NCBI GenBank assembly: GCA_900767875.1
Contig: CAAGAT010000008.1
Coordinates: 1-60,537 of the forward strand
Reading direction: 5' to 3'
DNA from: an uncultured Sutterella sp.
Lineage (GTDB): Bacteria; Pseudomonadota; Gammaproteobacteria; Burkholderiales; Burkholderiaceae_F
DNA: 60,537 nucleotides
In this document: positions 51,376 through 60,510 of the stretch, piece after piece
Numbering within the stretch: the first letter of the stretch is position 1
Layout of the letters: each line of letters starts with the position of its first letter
Made by a program: the position numbers and the translations under genes
The notes under the pieces: generated by a model
Database searches by the model: none
Told to the model about the DNA's origin: nothing
Seen by the model: only the letters and a program-made list of their open reading frames with translations

Positions 51376-52082
51376 CAGAGCTTTTCCCCGGCGCAGCGCT
51401 GCTCAATCGTCAGAGCCACGCGGTTGCGCACGTAAAGGGGCGCGGCCAGATGCGGGTCGGTCGTCTCGCCCTTGGCAAACATCACCGCAGCCAAGCGCAC
51501 GATGTCTTCGGCCGAGATCTGCTCGGAAGCGATCACACGCACCCCCTCGGGGATCCGGATTTCGTCGGCGTAGGCCGAAAGGGCCGTGCCCGTGACGGTC
51601 TGCGCGCCGACGTCCGTGAGGTAAGAAGCGAGCGTCTCGGGTTTGACGAGCTCAGCCTCGCGCACGGCGGCGGGGGTGCCGTCTTCTCCCCTTTCATAGG
51701 TGCCCGTGTAGCACTCGTGCATGCGCGCGTCGTTGACGACGGTGATGCGATTGACGCTCGGATCCTTTTGCATTTGTGCATAGGCGGCCGCCGCGAGGTT
51801 ACCCACGGCCACCGTGGGCTTTTCGATCGCCCAGGCCAGGCCCTGCGCGGCGCCGCAGGCCACGCGCAGCCCGGTAAAAGCCCCTGGGCCCGCGCCGAAG
51901 GCCACGGCGTCCATGTCGGAGACGGTCAGATTCGAGCGCTTGAGAACCTCGTCGACGAGGGAAAGCAGGCTTTCGGTGTGGCGGTTTTTTTCCTTAAAAA
52001 GATTGAGGGTCACCGTGCCGTCGGCCCACAGGGCGGCGCTCGCAAAGTCGCCGCTCGTTTCAAGAGAAAGAATTCGGGTCAC
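51375..52082 (-). CDS. tsaB: tRNA threonylcarbamoyladenosine biosynthesis protein TsaB, 235 aa
   Basis: A TsaD partner for t6A37 modification of tRNA. The ASKHA-fold N-terminus ILSLETS, AVAFGAGPGAFTGLRV and the mid-region GNLAAAA are characteristic. The start is a GTG at 52082 that overlaps the TGA stop of the yihY gene (GTGA), indicating translational coupling; ATG-initiated extensions into the upstream gene are not plausible. Confidence 0.92.
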   Translation of the reverse strand: MTRILSLETSGDFASAALWADGTVTLNLFKEKNRHTESLLSLVDEVLKRSNLTVSDMDAVAFGAGPGAFTGLRVACGAAQGLAWAIEKPTVAVGNLAAAAYAQMQKDPSVNRITVVNDARMHECYTGTYERGEDGTPAAVREAELVKPETLASYLTDVGAQTVTGTALSAYADEIRIPEGVRVIASEQISAEDIVRLAAVMFAKGETTDPHLAAPLYVRNRVALTIEQRCAGEKL

Positions 52083-53503
52083 GATTGTTGTCCGGATTGC
52101 TGTTGCACTGTCTTGGGGATTTGAGTCCCCTCTTCTTTGGTCTCGCTTTTGCTCTCGTCGGGGGCAAAGAGCACGGCCATGGGTTCGCTTAAGGCTTCGT
52201 TGGTCATAAAGCGTGTCCACCAGGCGTTTAAAACGCCGCCGGCACTGTCTTTTCCCGGCGCGCGCAGCATCTTACTGGAAACGAGGGAGTTGCCGCCGCT
52301 CACCGCAAAAAATTCAAAGGCGCGGCGCAGGCTCGTCGTCTGCGTGTCGGCCACGAGCACCCACTCCTGGGTGCGGCCTCCCGCCTCAGTCGTCACGGGG
52401 GCCACGTACCCGGCCTCCGCGAGGCGCGAAAGAATGCGCTCGGCCGCTTCGGGATACGTGTCGGCCGCCTCGCACAGCCCCTCGACGTCCAGAAGCGGCC
52501 GCCGACCCTTGAGCCGCAGCCGCACGAGCTCTCGCAGGATCACGAGAGCCGTCAGAAATTCGTTGCCCGGCCGATAGTAGTCCAGAAACCGTCCGGCCGT
52601 CAGTTTGGGAATAATGGCCGTGATCGCCGCCCCGGCAAAAAAGAGATACCAGGCCACATAGATCCACAAAATAAAGACCGGCACGGCCACGAAGGCGCCG
52701 TAGATGTTGGTGAGGCTCCCCGTCGTCACCCACACGCCAAAGAGGTATTTGACGAGCAGGCTCACCACACTGACGATCGCGCCGCCCGCCAGGGCATGGG
52801 TAAAGTGCACGCGGCAGGCGGGCACGAACTTATAGATCACCGCAAAGCCCACGGCCTGCAGCACGAGCTGCCCGAGGTTGTAGAGCGTCTGCGACAGGCC
52901 CGCGTCGATGCCCTCGAGGGCCAGTGCCGCGTACCGCCCGGTCATCGTCAGGCTAAAGCCCACCGCCAGAGGGCCGATCGTCATCAGGGCCCAATAGATG
53001 AGCACACGTTGCGAGAGGGGGCGCGGGGCCGTCACCTTGAAGATGCGGTTGAGCGTCACAAAGAGTTTGTCGATCAGCAAAAAGGCTGTGACCGCCAAGC
53101 CGAGCAAACCGAAGGTGGTCAGGCCCGCGGCATGCGCGGTGAATTGGCTGATGTAGCCCAGAATCTGCTCGCTGTACTGCGCGGGCAGCAGGCTCATGAC
53201 GATGAGGTCCTGCAGCGCCTGACGGGCGCCCGCAAAGCTTGGGAAAGCCGTAAAGGCCGCCAGGGACAGGGCCAATACGGGCACGATGGCCGTGAGCGTA
53301 GCCAGCGCCATGGAGCTTGTGACTTCCGTGAGGTCGTTTTCATGGGCGCGGTCGGCGGCAAAGCGCAACAGCGTGCGCAGGCTCGCCCACACGCCCTTTT
53401 TGCGCAGCTTTTCGCGCAGGGTGCGCCGGGTGCGTCCCTTGGGCTTGGCGCCCGCCTCTGCGGTTGGGAACAGCGTCGCGTCCCGTTCGATCGTCTCGGT
53501 CAT
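52079..53503 (-). CDS. YihY/BrkB (virulence factor BrkB) family membrane protein, 474 aa
   Basis: Function unknown despite wide occurrence. Six membrane helices fill about residues 45-310, with family features TEVTSSMALATLTAIVPVLAL, LTTFGLLGLAVTAFLLID and GSLTNIYGAFVAVPVFILWIY-type segments. The C-terminal 130 residues are soluble, with a winged-helix-like part (AERILSRLAEAGYV). ATG 53503 gives the family N-terminus. It leads the yihY-tsaB-rimI-udg-lapB block. Confidence 0.9.
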   Translation of the reverse strand: MTETIERDATLFPTAEAGAKPKGRTRRTLREKLRKKGVWASLRTLLRFAADRAHENDLTEVTSSMALATLTAIVPVLALSLAAFTAFPSFAGARQALQDLIVMSLLPAQYSEQILGYISQFTAHAAGLTTFGLLGLAVTAFLLIDKLFVTLNRIFKVTAPRPLSQRVLIYWALMTIGPLAVGFSLTMTGRYAALALEGIDAGLSQTLYNLGQLVLQAVGFAVIYKFVPACRVHFTHALAGGAIVSVVSLLVKYLFGVWVTTGSLTNIYGAFVAVPVFILWIYVAWYLFFAGAAITAIIPKLTAGRFLDYYRPGNEFLTALVILRELVRLRLKGRRPLLDVEGLCEAADTYPEAAERILSRLAEAGYVAPVTTEAGGRTQEWVLVADTQTTSLRRAFEFFAVSGGNSLVSSKMLRAPGKDSAGGVLNAWWTRFMTNEALSEPMAVLFAPDESKSETKEEGTQIPKTVQQQSGQQS

Positions 53504-53706
53504 CGTTGTGGTTTTTTGCCTGAATCCAACGATCATTATCGCAGGCTTGACGAGGCTCGGCGGCTGCGGGACCGGCTCGGGGCCACCGCCGCGGGGGCCC
53601 GCGCGGGCGCCGACCGGCTTTTCAAGCACCCCGCCGCCGCAGTAAAATATTGAGTTATTTTCGTTTCGGGGCGAAGCCCTTCGTCCCTTTTTGCATTCAT
53701 ACGGAC

Positions 53707-55458
53707 ATGCGCGCGAGTCAATTTTTTATCAAGACCCTGAAGGAAGCACCGGCGGACGCCGAGATTCCGAGCCAAATCTATTCGTCCCGAGCCGGCCTCA
53801 TCAAGAAGCTTGCCGCGGGCGTGTTTACGTTCATGCCGATGGGCATGCGCGTCATGCGCAAGATCTCGCGCATCATCCGAGAGGAAATGGACGCGGCGGG
53901 TGCCATCGAGCTTTCCATGCCGATCGTGCAGCCGGCCGAACTCTGGCAGGAATCGGGCCGCTGGGGCAAGTTCGGCCCCGAACTGCTGCGCTTTAAGGAT
54001 CGCCATCAGCGCGACTTCGTGATTCAGCCCACGAGCGAAGAAGTGATCACCGATCTGGCCCGCCAGGAAATCACGAGCTGGCGTCAGCTGCCCGTGAACT
54101 TCTACCAGATCCGCACGAAGTTCCGCGACGAGCGCCGTCCGCGCTTCGGCGTGATGCGCGCCCGCGAATTCGTGATGAAGGACGCCTACAGTTTTGACCG
54201 CACCGCCGACGAAGCCCGCAAGTCCTATCAGGTCATGTTCGATGCATACAACCGCATCTTTACGCGCCTGGGGTTGGTGTTCCGTGCCGTGCGCGCCGAC
54301 AGCGGCGCCATCGGCGGCTCCCTGTCGCAGGAATTTCAGGTGATTGCCGACGTCGGTGAAGACGTCATCGCCTACTGCCCGGATTCGGACTACGCGGCCA
54401 ACATCGAAATGGCCGAAGCCTTCAGCCTCATCGAGGCGCGCAAGGCTCCCGCGCAGGACTTGACCAAGCACGCCACCCCGGGCAAGGAAAAGTGCGAAGA
54501 GGTCGCCCCGTTCCTTGGCATTGCCCTCACCGACTGCGTCAAGAGCATCGTGCTGGCGCACGACCGCGAAGACGAAGAAGGCAAACTCCTGCCCGCGCAG
54601 ATCGTGCTGGTGCTGCTGCGCGCCGACCACGAACTCAACGAAGTCAAGGCCGGCAAGCTGCCGGAACTGGCCGGTGCCCTGCGCTTTGCTACGGACGAGG
54701 AAATCCGCACGCACTTTAACGGTGCCGACCCCGGCTCCCTGGGCCCGGTGGGCATTTCCGAGGACGTGGTCGTCTATGCCGACCGCACCGTCGCCAACAT
54801 GAGCGATTTTTGCTGCGGCGCCAACGAAACGGGCTACCACCTCACGGGCGTGAACTTCGGCCGCGATCTGCCCGAACCCAAGGTTGCCGACCTGCGCAAC
54901 GTGCTCGAAGGCGACAAGAGCCCGGACGACAAGGGCACGCTGCGTCTGCAGCGCGGCATCGAAGTCGGCCACGTCTTCTATCTGGGCACGAAGTACTCCG
55001 AAGCGATGAACGCCACGTTCCTCGATGAAAACGGCAAGCCGCGCGTCATGGAAATGGGTTGCTACGGCATCGGCGTCTCGCGCCTTGCGGGCGCGGCCAT
55101 CGAACAGTGCCACGACGACAAGGGCATCATGTGGCCCGATCAGATCGCCCCGTTTGAAGTGGTGATCTGCCCGATGAACTACGCCAAGAGCGAAGCCGTG
55201 CGTCAGGCCGCCGACAAGCTCTACGCCGAACTCAAGGACAAGGGCGTGGACGTGATCCTCGACGATCGCGACATGCGCGCCGGCCCGATGTTCGCCGACT
55301 GGGAACTCATCGGCGTGCCGCACCGCATCGTCATCGGCGACCGCGGTCTGACCAACGGTCAGGTCGAATACGCCTGCCGCCGCAGCCTTGACAACAAGGA
55401 AATGCTCGCCGCCGACGAGGCCGCCGCGATCGTGGCCTCGCGCATCGCCAAGGCCTAA
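53707..55458 (+). CDS. proS: Prolyl-tRNA synthetase, 583 aa
   Basis: Charges tRNA-Pro. The N-terminus RASQFFIKTLKEAPADAE matches the bacterial-type ProS with an editing (INS) domain inserted between class II motifs 2 and 3 (about residues 225-400). Motif 2 FRDERRPRFG and motif 3 GCYGIGVSRL are clear, and the anticodon-binding domain closes the protein. Length fits (about 570 aa). No good Shine-Dalgarno lies before ATG 53707. Confidence 0.96.
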   Translation: MRASQFFIKTLKEAPADAEIPSQIYSSRAGLIKKLAAGVFTFMPMGMRVMRKISRIIREEMDAAGAIELSMPIVQPAELWQESGRWGKFGPELLRFKDRHQRDFVIQPTSEEVITDLARQEITSWRQLPVNFYQIRTKFRDERRPRFGVMRAREFVMKDAYSFDRTADEARKSYQVMFDAYNRIFTRLGLVFRAVRADSGAIGGSLSQEFQVIADVGEDVIAYCPDSDYAANIEMAEAFSLIEARKAPAQDLTKHATPGKEKCEEVAPFLGIALTDCVKSIVLAHDREDEEGKLLPAQIVLVLLRADHELNEVKAGKLPELAGALRFATDEEIRTHFNGADPGSLGPVGISEDVVVYADRTVANMSDFCCGANETGYHLTGVNFGRDLPEPKVADLRNVLEGDKSPDDKGTLRLQRGIEVGHVFYLGTKYSEAMNATFLDENGKPRVMEMGCYGIGVSRLAGAAIEQCHDDKGIMWPDQIAPFEVVICPMNYAKSEAVRQAADKLYAELKDKGVDVILDDRDMRAGPMFADWELIGVPHRIVIGDRGLTNGQVEYACRRSLDNKEMLAADEAAAIVASRIAKA

Positions 55459-55764
55459 GGCACACGCCAAAGACGAGCCGAGCCCCCGGACCCCGTTTGA
55501 GGGCTCAGCCTCGGACCAAGGCCCCGAAACTCAGCCCTGATTGATCGGCTTCGGAAACTCTCGTAAGGCTTCCAACTCAGGACAAGCAAATGAATCGACA
55601 CCGCCTCTCGGTTGTTTTTTAAAAGAGAGGCAAATAAGAAAGGCTGCGTCCTTGCGGAACACAGTCTCCCGAGCCCAAAATTTTGATTATCCACTTCAAA
55701 ACGGAGGGCTCGGTATGCATGTTAATCTAAATCGGGCTCAGAGCGTACGTATTTGAATTTAAAA
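55459..55764 (+). other. Intergenic region after proS
   Basis: Contains a GAGCCC/GGGCTC hairpin (about 55482-55510) and a GCCTCTC/GAGAGGC hairpin (about 55602-55630) that may end the proS transcript. No coding sequence is seen. Confidence 0.5.
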
Positions 55765-56580
55765 ATGGTGGGATTTGGGACGCCAGATTTAGCTTCGTCT
55801 TACGTCCTGGCCTTGACAACTAAATCAGGATGTGCGCCCCCGTTTTCCCCGCCGAAAGCGGGGGCGTTCTCTATCCGGCTGTACAAGAATCAGCGGATTC
55901 TCCAGTTCTGTTCCCGTCACCGCACCGATGCGACAAATCTTTCAGACTCTGCCTGGGTGCATCCGCCCGAACCGGCCGCTCTTGTGGCCATCTACCGCCG
56001 CTGCGGCACGCGGCGCACCGTCTCGCGCGGCCAAGTGCTCAAAAGCGGCGGGCAGGAGCCCCGGCTCTTTTTCCAGGAAAAGGGACTGTGCGCCTATGAG
56101 GTGGCCGAGGAACTCAAGGGGCGGCCGTCCGTTTTAAGCCTCATCACGCCGAGGCGCACCATGGGCGACATCACCTGCCTGACCGGTGACGTGGTCAACG
56201 TGCGCAGCGTGGCCTGGCAAAAGAGCACGGTGTTGGAGGTCGATCCGAGGGCCGTGCACGAAGAGTGTCTGCTGCACCCGCCCCTGCTCTTGGAATGGGC
56301 CCGTCACATCGTGCGCAAGGAAGAATCGCACTTGGAGGGCATGGTGGCCAACTTCACGCTGCCGCCCGCCATGCGCCTGTAGATCTTCCTGCGGGTTCTG
56401 TTTGAAGGCTACGGGCTCGAGCTTAAGGACGGCGAAAACGTCGTGCCGCTGCTGCTGACGGCCGACAGAATAGGCAGCGTCGTCAACCTCACGCGCATGT
56501 CGGTGTCCAAACTTTTTTCGCAGTGGCAGCGCGAGGGCCTCATGATCCGGCACGGGCAGACGAGCATCGTGCAAAGCGCG
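55765..56580 (+). pseudogene. Crp/Fnr-family regulator, interrupted by a stop and truncated at the 3' end
   Basis: A cyclic-nucleotide-binding-like beta-barrel region (TVSRGQVLKSGGQEPRLFF, GLCAYEVAEEL) leads into the dimer helix, then an in-frame TAG at 56380-56382 splits the protein. After it the frame continues with a good Crp-type helix-turn-helix (VVNLTRMSVSKLFSQWQREGL) but breaks off after GQTSIVQS, where the sequence jumps into a yeiH-like gene in another frame. The N-terminal start is unclear. It resembles Crp/Fnr regulators without an Fe-S Cys set. Likely non-functional. Confidence 0.8.
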
Positions 56581-56585
56581 GCGTT

Positions 56586-57554
56586 TTGTCTTCCGTTGTC
56601 ATCGGCATCGCCGCCATGTTCATCTCGACCACGTACGGTGGTCCGACCGTTCTCTATACCCTGCTCCCGGGCATGGCCTTTCACTTCATCAGCGAAGATA
56701 CCCGCGCCATCGCGGGCATCGAGCTGTGCGTCAAGAATTTCCTGCGCACCGGCGTGGCCCTCCTGGGTGCCCGAATCACCGCCGAAGAGCTCTCGCACCT
56801 GACCGTCGGCTCCGTGACGGTGCTCGTGACGGGCGTCTTTGCCACCGTGGCCTTTTCCATGCTCGTCAACCGCAAGATCAAGTGGCCGCGCGCCGAAGGC
56901 GCTCTGGCCGGTGCCTCCGTGGCCATTTGCGGCGCCAGTGCCGCGGCGGCCCTGGCTCTGGTGATCGACAAGAAGGCCCTGCGCGAGCAGGCGCTGCTGG
57001 CGATCATCGTCACGGTGACGGCCCTGTCGACCATTTCCATGGTCCTTTATCCGCTGCTGTGTGAGCTGCTCGGCTTTGAGGGCCCCAAGGCCGGGTTCCT
57101 TCTGGGCGGCACGATTCACGACGTCGCCCAGGTGGTGGGCGCGGGCGCCATGCTCGGCAACGACGCGCTGCAGACGACCACGATGACCAAGATGTTCCGC
57201 GTGGCCATGCTCATCCCGATGATGTTCGTCTTTACCTACCTCTTTGCGGTCAAGGATGCCGACGGCGCCGCCCACACGCCCAAGACGGTCAATCCCTTTA
57301 CGCAGATTCCGCTCTTTCTGGTCGGCTTTGTGGTGCTCTCGGGCTTGATTGTCGCCGACTTCATTCCGGTGGCGGTGAGCGATACCCTCGCCAAAGCCTC
57401 GCAGCTTTTGGTTCTGATCGTCATGGGCGCGCTCGGCATCAAGACGAGCCTGGGCAAATTCAAGGCCGTGGGCTGGGCGCCGATCGTGCTCATGCCCCTT
57501 AATACGGTGTTCCTCTTTGAGTGGGTGCTTGCGGGCATCCTTCTGGTGGGATAA
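56586..57554 (+). pseudogene. YeiH/UPF0324 putative sulfate exporter family gene, 5' end deleted
   Basis: From VLSSVVIGIAAMF onward this is a normal YeiH-type membrane protein of about ten helices, with LRTGVALLGARIT, GALAGASVAICGASAAAA, and GGTIHDVAQVVGAGAML. The first dozen or so residues expected before the first helix are missing, replaced by the truncated regulator sequence. Possible rescue starts are TTG 56586 or ATG 56616, neither with a good Shine-Dalgarno. A residual product cannot be excluded, as the rest of the frame is intact. Confidence 0.75.
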
Positions 57555-57590
57555 GAAAGCGATCCAAAAGCAGGCGCCCTCAGGTCGCCG

Positions 57591-57618
57591 AGCCGCTCAG
57601 CCGGCCGGCGGCTTGTTT
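57591..57618 (+). terminator. Terminator after the yeiH-like gene
   Basis: AGCCGC pairs with GCGGCT and is followed by TGTTTTG. Confidence 0.65.
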
Positions 57619-57758
57619 TGACGTAAAGCCCACAATCTTTGCTTGCGGCACGGCACAATGGGCACACTTTTTTCAACCGCAGAGCATGTGCTGTTGCTAA
57701 AATGTGCGCACCCCGAGATGCGCCCTTTGCCTAAGGGGGCATACCCTGAAATTTGAAA

Positions 57759-57786
57759 CCTGCCCCAAAGGCAGGCTGCTTTTTGC
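57759..57786 (+). terminator. Terminator-like hairpin just before the FixJ-type gene
   Basis: CCTGCC-ccaaa-GGCAGG is a perfect stem followed by CTGCTTTTTG, and it lies only 13 bp before the GTG start and directly upstream of the GGAG Shine-Dalgarno. It could act as an attenuator. Confidence 0.6.
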
Positions 57787-57798
57787 GGAGACTCAAAA

Positions 57799-58416
57799 GT
57801 GGAATCCCTCAAGCCGTTGGTCCGCGTGATTGATGACGACGATGCGATGCGCCGTTCGTGGGCCTTTTTGATCGAAGGCGAAGGCTGGGACGTGGCGGTC
57901 TATTCCGATGCGCTTGATTTCATCAGCTCCGGCGACTTCCAGCGTCCGGGCTGCCTCGTTCTGGACGTGCGCATGCCGCGCATGAGCGGTCTGGAACTGC
58001 AGGACAAGATGCGTGAACTCGGCATCGATCTGCCGATCATCTTCATTTCCGGCCACGGCGACATCGACATGGCCGTGCGCACCCTCAAGCTCGGTGCGGT
58101 GGACTTCCTGCAAAAGCCCGTGGACGATCAGCGTCTGCTCACGGCCATCGGCAGCGCCGTGATGAACAACCTCAATCACCGCCGCACGGAGATGGAACTG
58201 TCCGCCTTCCGCAGCCGCCTGATGCAGCTCACGCAGCGCGAACGCGAAGTGATCCGCATGGTGGCCCACGGCATGAGCAACAAGCAGGTGGCCGAAAACC
58301 TCGGCATCAGCGAAAAGACCGTGCAGGTGCACCGCGGCTCGGCCTACCGCAAGCTCGATCTGCACAACGCGGCCGAAATCGCCCGTCTGCTGCTGCGCTC
58401 GGGCGATCCGCTCTAA
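57799..58416 (+). CDS. FixJ/TtrR-type response regulator (orphan), 205 aa
   Basis: The receiver domain (residues 6-120) has DDDD, phospho-acceptor Asp in CLVLDVRMP, Ser in FISGHGD and Lys in LQKPV; GHGDIDMAV is the hallmark of FixJ-like receivers. The LuxR-type HTH (145-200) has LTQREREVIRMVAHG and SNKQVAENLGISEKTVQVHR. Start is GTG 57799 with GGAG upstream. No kinase gene adjoins it. Targets may be anaerobic respiratory genes, by analogy to TtrR and FixJ, but this is inference. Confidence 0.88.
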   Translation: MESLKPLVRVIDDDDAMRRSWAFLIEGEGWDVAVYSDALDFISSGDFQRPGCLVLDVRMPRMSGLELQDKMRELGIDLPIIFISGHGDIDMAVRTLKLGAVDFLQKPVDDQRLLTAIGSAVMNNLNHRRTEMELSAFRSRLMQLTQREREVIRMVAHGMSNKQVAENLGISEKTVQVHRGSAYRKLDLHNAAEIARLLLRSGDPL

Positions 58417-58445
58417 GCTCTAAGTTCGCTTCACTAAGCGTCCTC

Positions 58446-58471
58446 AAACCGCCGGCTTTGTCCGGCGGTTT
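58446..58471. terminator. Bidirectional terminator between the FixJ-type and amidohydrolase genes
   Basis: AAACCGCCGG-ctttgt-CCGGCGGTTT is a perfect 10-bp stem with A/T ends on both sides. Confidence 0.85.
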
Positions 58472-58519
58472 GCGTCTGTACGGGGCCCATCATCCGACCC
58501 CAATATCCTCTTGGCTCTC

Positions 58520-59950
58520 TTACGCAGCCGCAGGCACAAAACGCGCCGTGATGCGTTTGGGCTCCAAGGGCGCAACCACCGCGCAGGCAATGCCGCGTTT
58601 GGTGAGGTAATCCCTGCCGCGCGCATCGCACAGGATGGTCGTGCCGCTACCCGTCAGGACTCCGTCGCGCAGAATAAAGCGCCCGCCCACCAGGGCCGAG
58701 ACGGCCTTTCGAAGAGCCAGGTCCGCAATCGAGATGTCGGCGTCGGCGCCCACCGACAGATGGCCTTTGTCTGAGAGGCCCAGGGCCCGTGCCCCATTAA
58801 GGCTCGCCTTGACCACAAATTCGGAAAGCGTCAGCGCCCCGAACTGCACGAGAGCGAGGCCATTTTCCACGATGACGTTTCTCGGATAGCAGCCCCCGTC
58901 CGTCGAGAAACTGTCCACCACAAAGGAGCCGTCCGAGCGCTTGGCCTGCGCCAGCAAAAGGCGGCTTGCCGCGGGATTGACCGCAAAGCTGCCCACGATC
59001 GACGTGCCGCGGCTTTCCCAATAGTCGACCCCCTCTTGGCCATAGATGAGGCGCCCAATGCGGCCGTCGTCATAAAGGACCCCGGCCTTGCCCGCCAGGA
59101 TCGCCGCTTTGATGCCTTGGCGCGTCGCCTCAAACCCAAAACGCGTCAGGCACGTCACCGTCACCTTGCTCATCGGCCGGTCGGTGGCCGGGTCAATTGT
59201 GAGGCGCGTGCCGTTTAAAGGTGAAAGATACGACTCGGCAAAGACGTTGGGATGAGCCTTGAGTAACTCGATGGCTTCCTGCGCCTCGTCGACCTCGTCC
59301 CTGACCTGTCCCCGGCAGTAGCTGTTGATGTGCGCCAGATGCAGGAAATGGCCTTGGGCGGCTTGAACGGCATCACGCATGCCCTCGATGTTGGAGCCGT
59401 GCACCGTACTGCCCGCGTGCCAGGCCACCCAGGCGCGGCGCTCGGCACACTCTTCAATGAAAGCCTGCGAAATGTCCAAATCCATCGGAAAGTGCCCGCC
59501 CAAAAGCTTGATGCCCAGGCCGCCGTGCTCGAGCGTGCGCTCGATCAGGGAAGCCCGCTCGGCCGCGTCGGGCCGGTTGGAGGAAATGGTCAGGGGCGCG
59601 CGGGCGGCTTCCAAGACGGCGATGTTGACGCCCGCGCCGCTTTCCGGAATCGAGTCCAGGATGTTCTCAAGAGGCCCGGCCATGTCCAGGGTGGTGGTCA
59701 CGCCCGCCATGGCGATCATGCGCTGCGCGTGCGGATGGCCCTCGCAGGTTCTCATGTGGGTGTGCATGTCGACGATGCCGGGCATCACCAAGCGCCCCTT
59801 GGCATCGTACGTTACTCGGGCCGAGCCGCAGCCGGCCAGCCCCTCGCCCACCGCCGCGATTTTGCCCTCGGCAATGCCCACGTCGCAGACACAGTCCAGA
59901 CCGTTGGCTGGGTCCACCACACGGCCGTTTTCAATGATGAGGTCCAACAT
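58520..59950 (-). CDS. Amidohydrolase family protein, 476 aa
   Basis: A metal-dependent hydrolase on the TIM-barrel amidohydrolase fold. Metal-binding DMHTHMR follows VMPGIV; a probable carboxylated Lys is in GIKLLGG; later His residues are in WHAGST and LAHINSY. The C-terminal LSVGADADISIADL is the usual strand of the composite beta domain. Similarity is to the D-aminoacylase/dihydroorotase-like and FwdA-like branches; the substrate is unknown. ATG 59950 has AAAGGAG upstream. Confidence 0.88.
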   Translation of the reverse strand: MLDLIIENGRVVDPANGLDCVCDVGIAEGKIAAVGEGLAGCGSARVTYDAKGRLVMPGIVDMHTHMRTCEGHPHAQRMIAMAGVTTTLDMAGPLENILDSIPESGAGVNIAVLEAARAPLTISSNRPDAAERASLIERTLEHGGLGIKLLGGHFPMDLDISQAFIEECAERRAWVAWHAGSTVHGSNIEGMRDAVQAAQGHFLHLAHINSYCRGQVRDEVDEAQEAIELLKAHPNVFAESYLSPLNGTRLTIDPATDRPMSKVTVTCLTRFGFEATRQGIKAAILAGKAGVLYDDGRIGRLIYGQEGVDYWESRGTSIVGSFAVNPAASRLLLAQAKRSDGSFVVDSFSTDGGCYPRNVIVENGLALVQFGALTLSEFVVKASLNGARALGLSDKGHLSVGADADISIADLALRKAVSALVGGRFILRDGVLTGSGTTILCDARGRDYLTKRGIACAVVAPLEPKRITARFVPAAA

Positions 59951-60149
59951 CGCACACTTCTCCTTTGACTCGAGGCGCCCGGCGGCGCCCAAAGGCGAGA
60001 TTACGCCAATGAGCGCCCGTCACGTCTTTGGCTTAGCGTAAGTCCTCAAGCCTCAAACAACGGGACGAGTCCGAGGGTTCGAGCGTAACTGCGTGGGCAA
60101 TCCAGCACGCCGCAAGGTCAAACCAACCGTTTTATTAGCCGGCTATTCT

Positions 60150-60452
60150 TTAAGGCTTGACGGGAGTCGCCGAATGAATATTGACCTTAAACTCAAAGCG
60201 TTTGCCGTTGACGCATTGGTAGCCGAAAACGGCCGTGGGAGAACGGAAACGCTTGAGGGAAACGGCGTTGACCATGTCGCAGTGCGGCTCGTTGAGGTTG
60301 GTGGGCGGTGCCGAGGACATCTTGGGACGGGCGGCCTCGGCCATGTATAAGAGGGCGACGTTGACGAGGTTCACCTCCTCGTCCGTCATCGCGCCGAAGG
60401 CGGGGTGTTTGGCCGTCACCGGCTCCACCTTCAGGGCGAACGCATCACACAA
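60150..60452 (-). CDS. Hypothetical small protein, 100 aa
   Basis: No family recognised. The middle segment (MTDEEVNLVNVALLYMAEAARPK, split here as TDEEVNLVNVALL and YMAEAARPK) looks like an amphipathic helix; the C-terminus has several aromatic strands (TAVFGYQCVNGKRFEFKVN). No signal peptide is present. The start is uncertain between ATG 60452 and ATG 60389. Codon use is like its neighbours. AT-rich promoter-like sequence lies upstream at the window edge. Confidence 0.5.
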   Translation of the reverse strand: MCDAFALKVEPVTAKHPAFGAMTDEEVNLVNVALLYMAEAARPKMSSAPPTNLNEPHCDMVNAVSLKRFRSPTAVFGYQCVNGKRFEFKVNIHSATPVKP

Positions 60453-60495
60453 GCGCGCCAGTTTGTGCTAAGCAAGTTATTTCCATAATAAAATC

Positions 60496-60510
60496 ATTTG
60501 ATATTCAAAT
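60496..60510. promoter_or_regulatory. AT-rich promoter region with a perfect palindrome
   Basis: ATTTGA-TAT-TCAAAT is a perfect 6-3-6 inverted repeat in an AT-rich stretch upstream of the minus-strand gene at 60452, with TTGAAT and TATTAT elements nearby on that strand. Confidence 0.4.
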
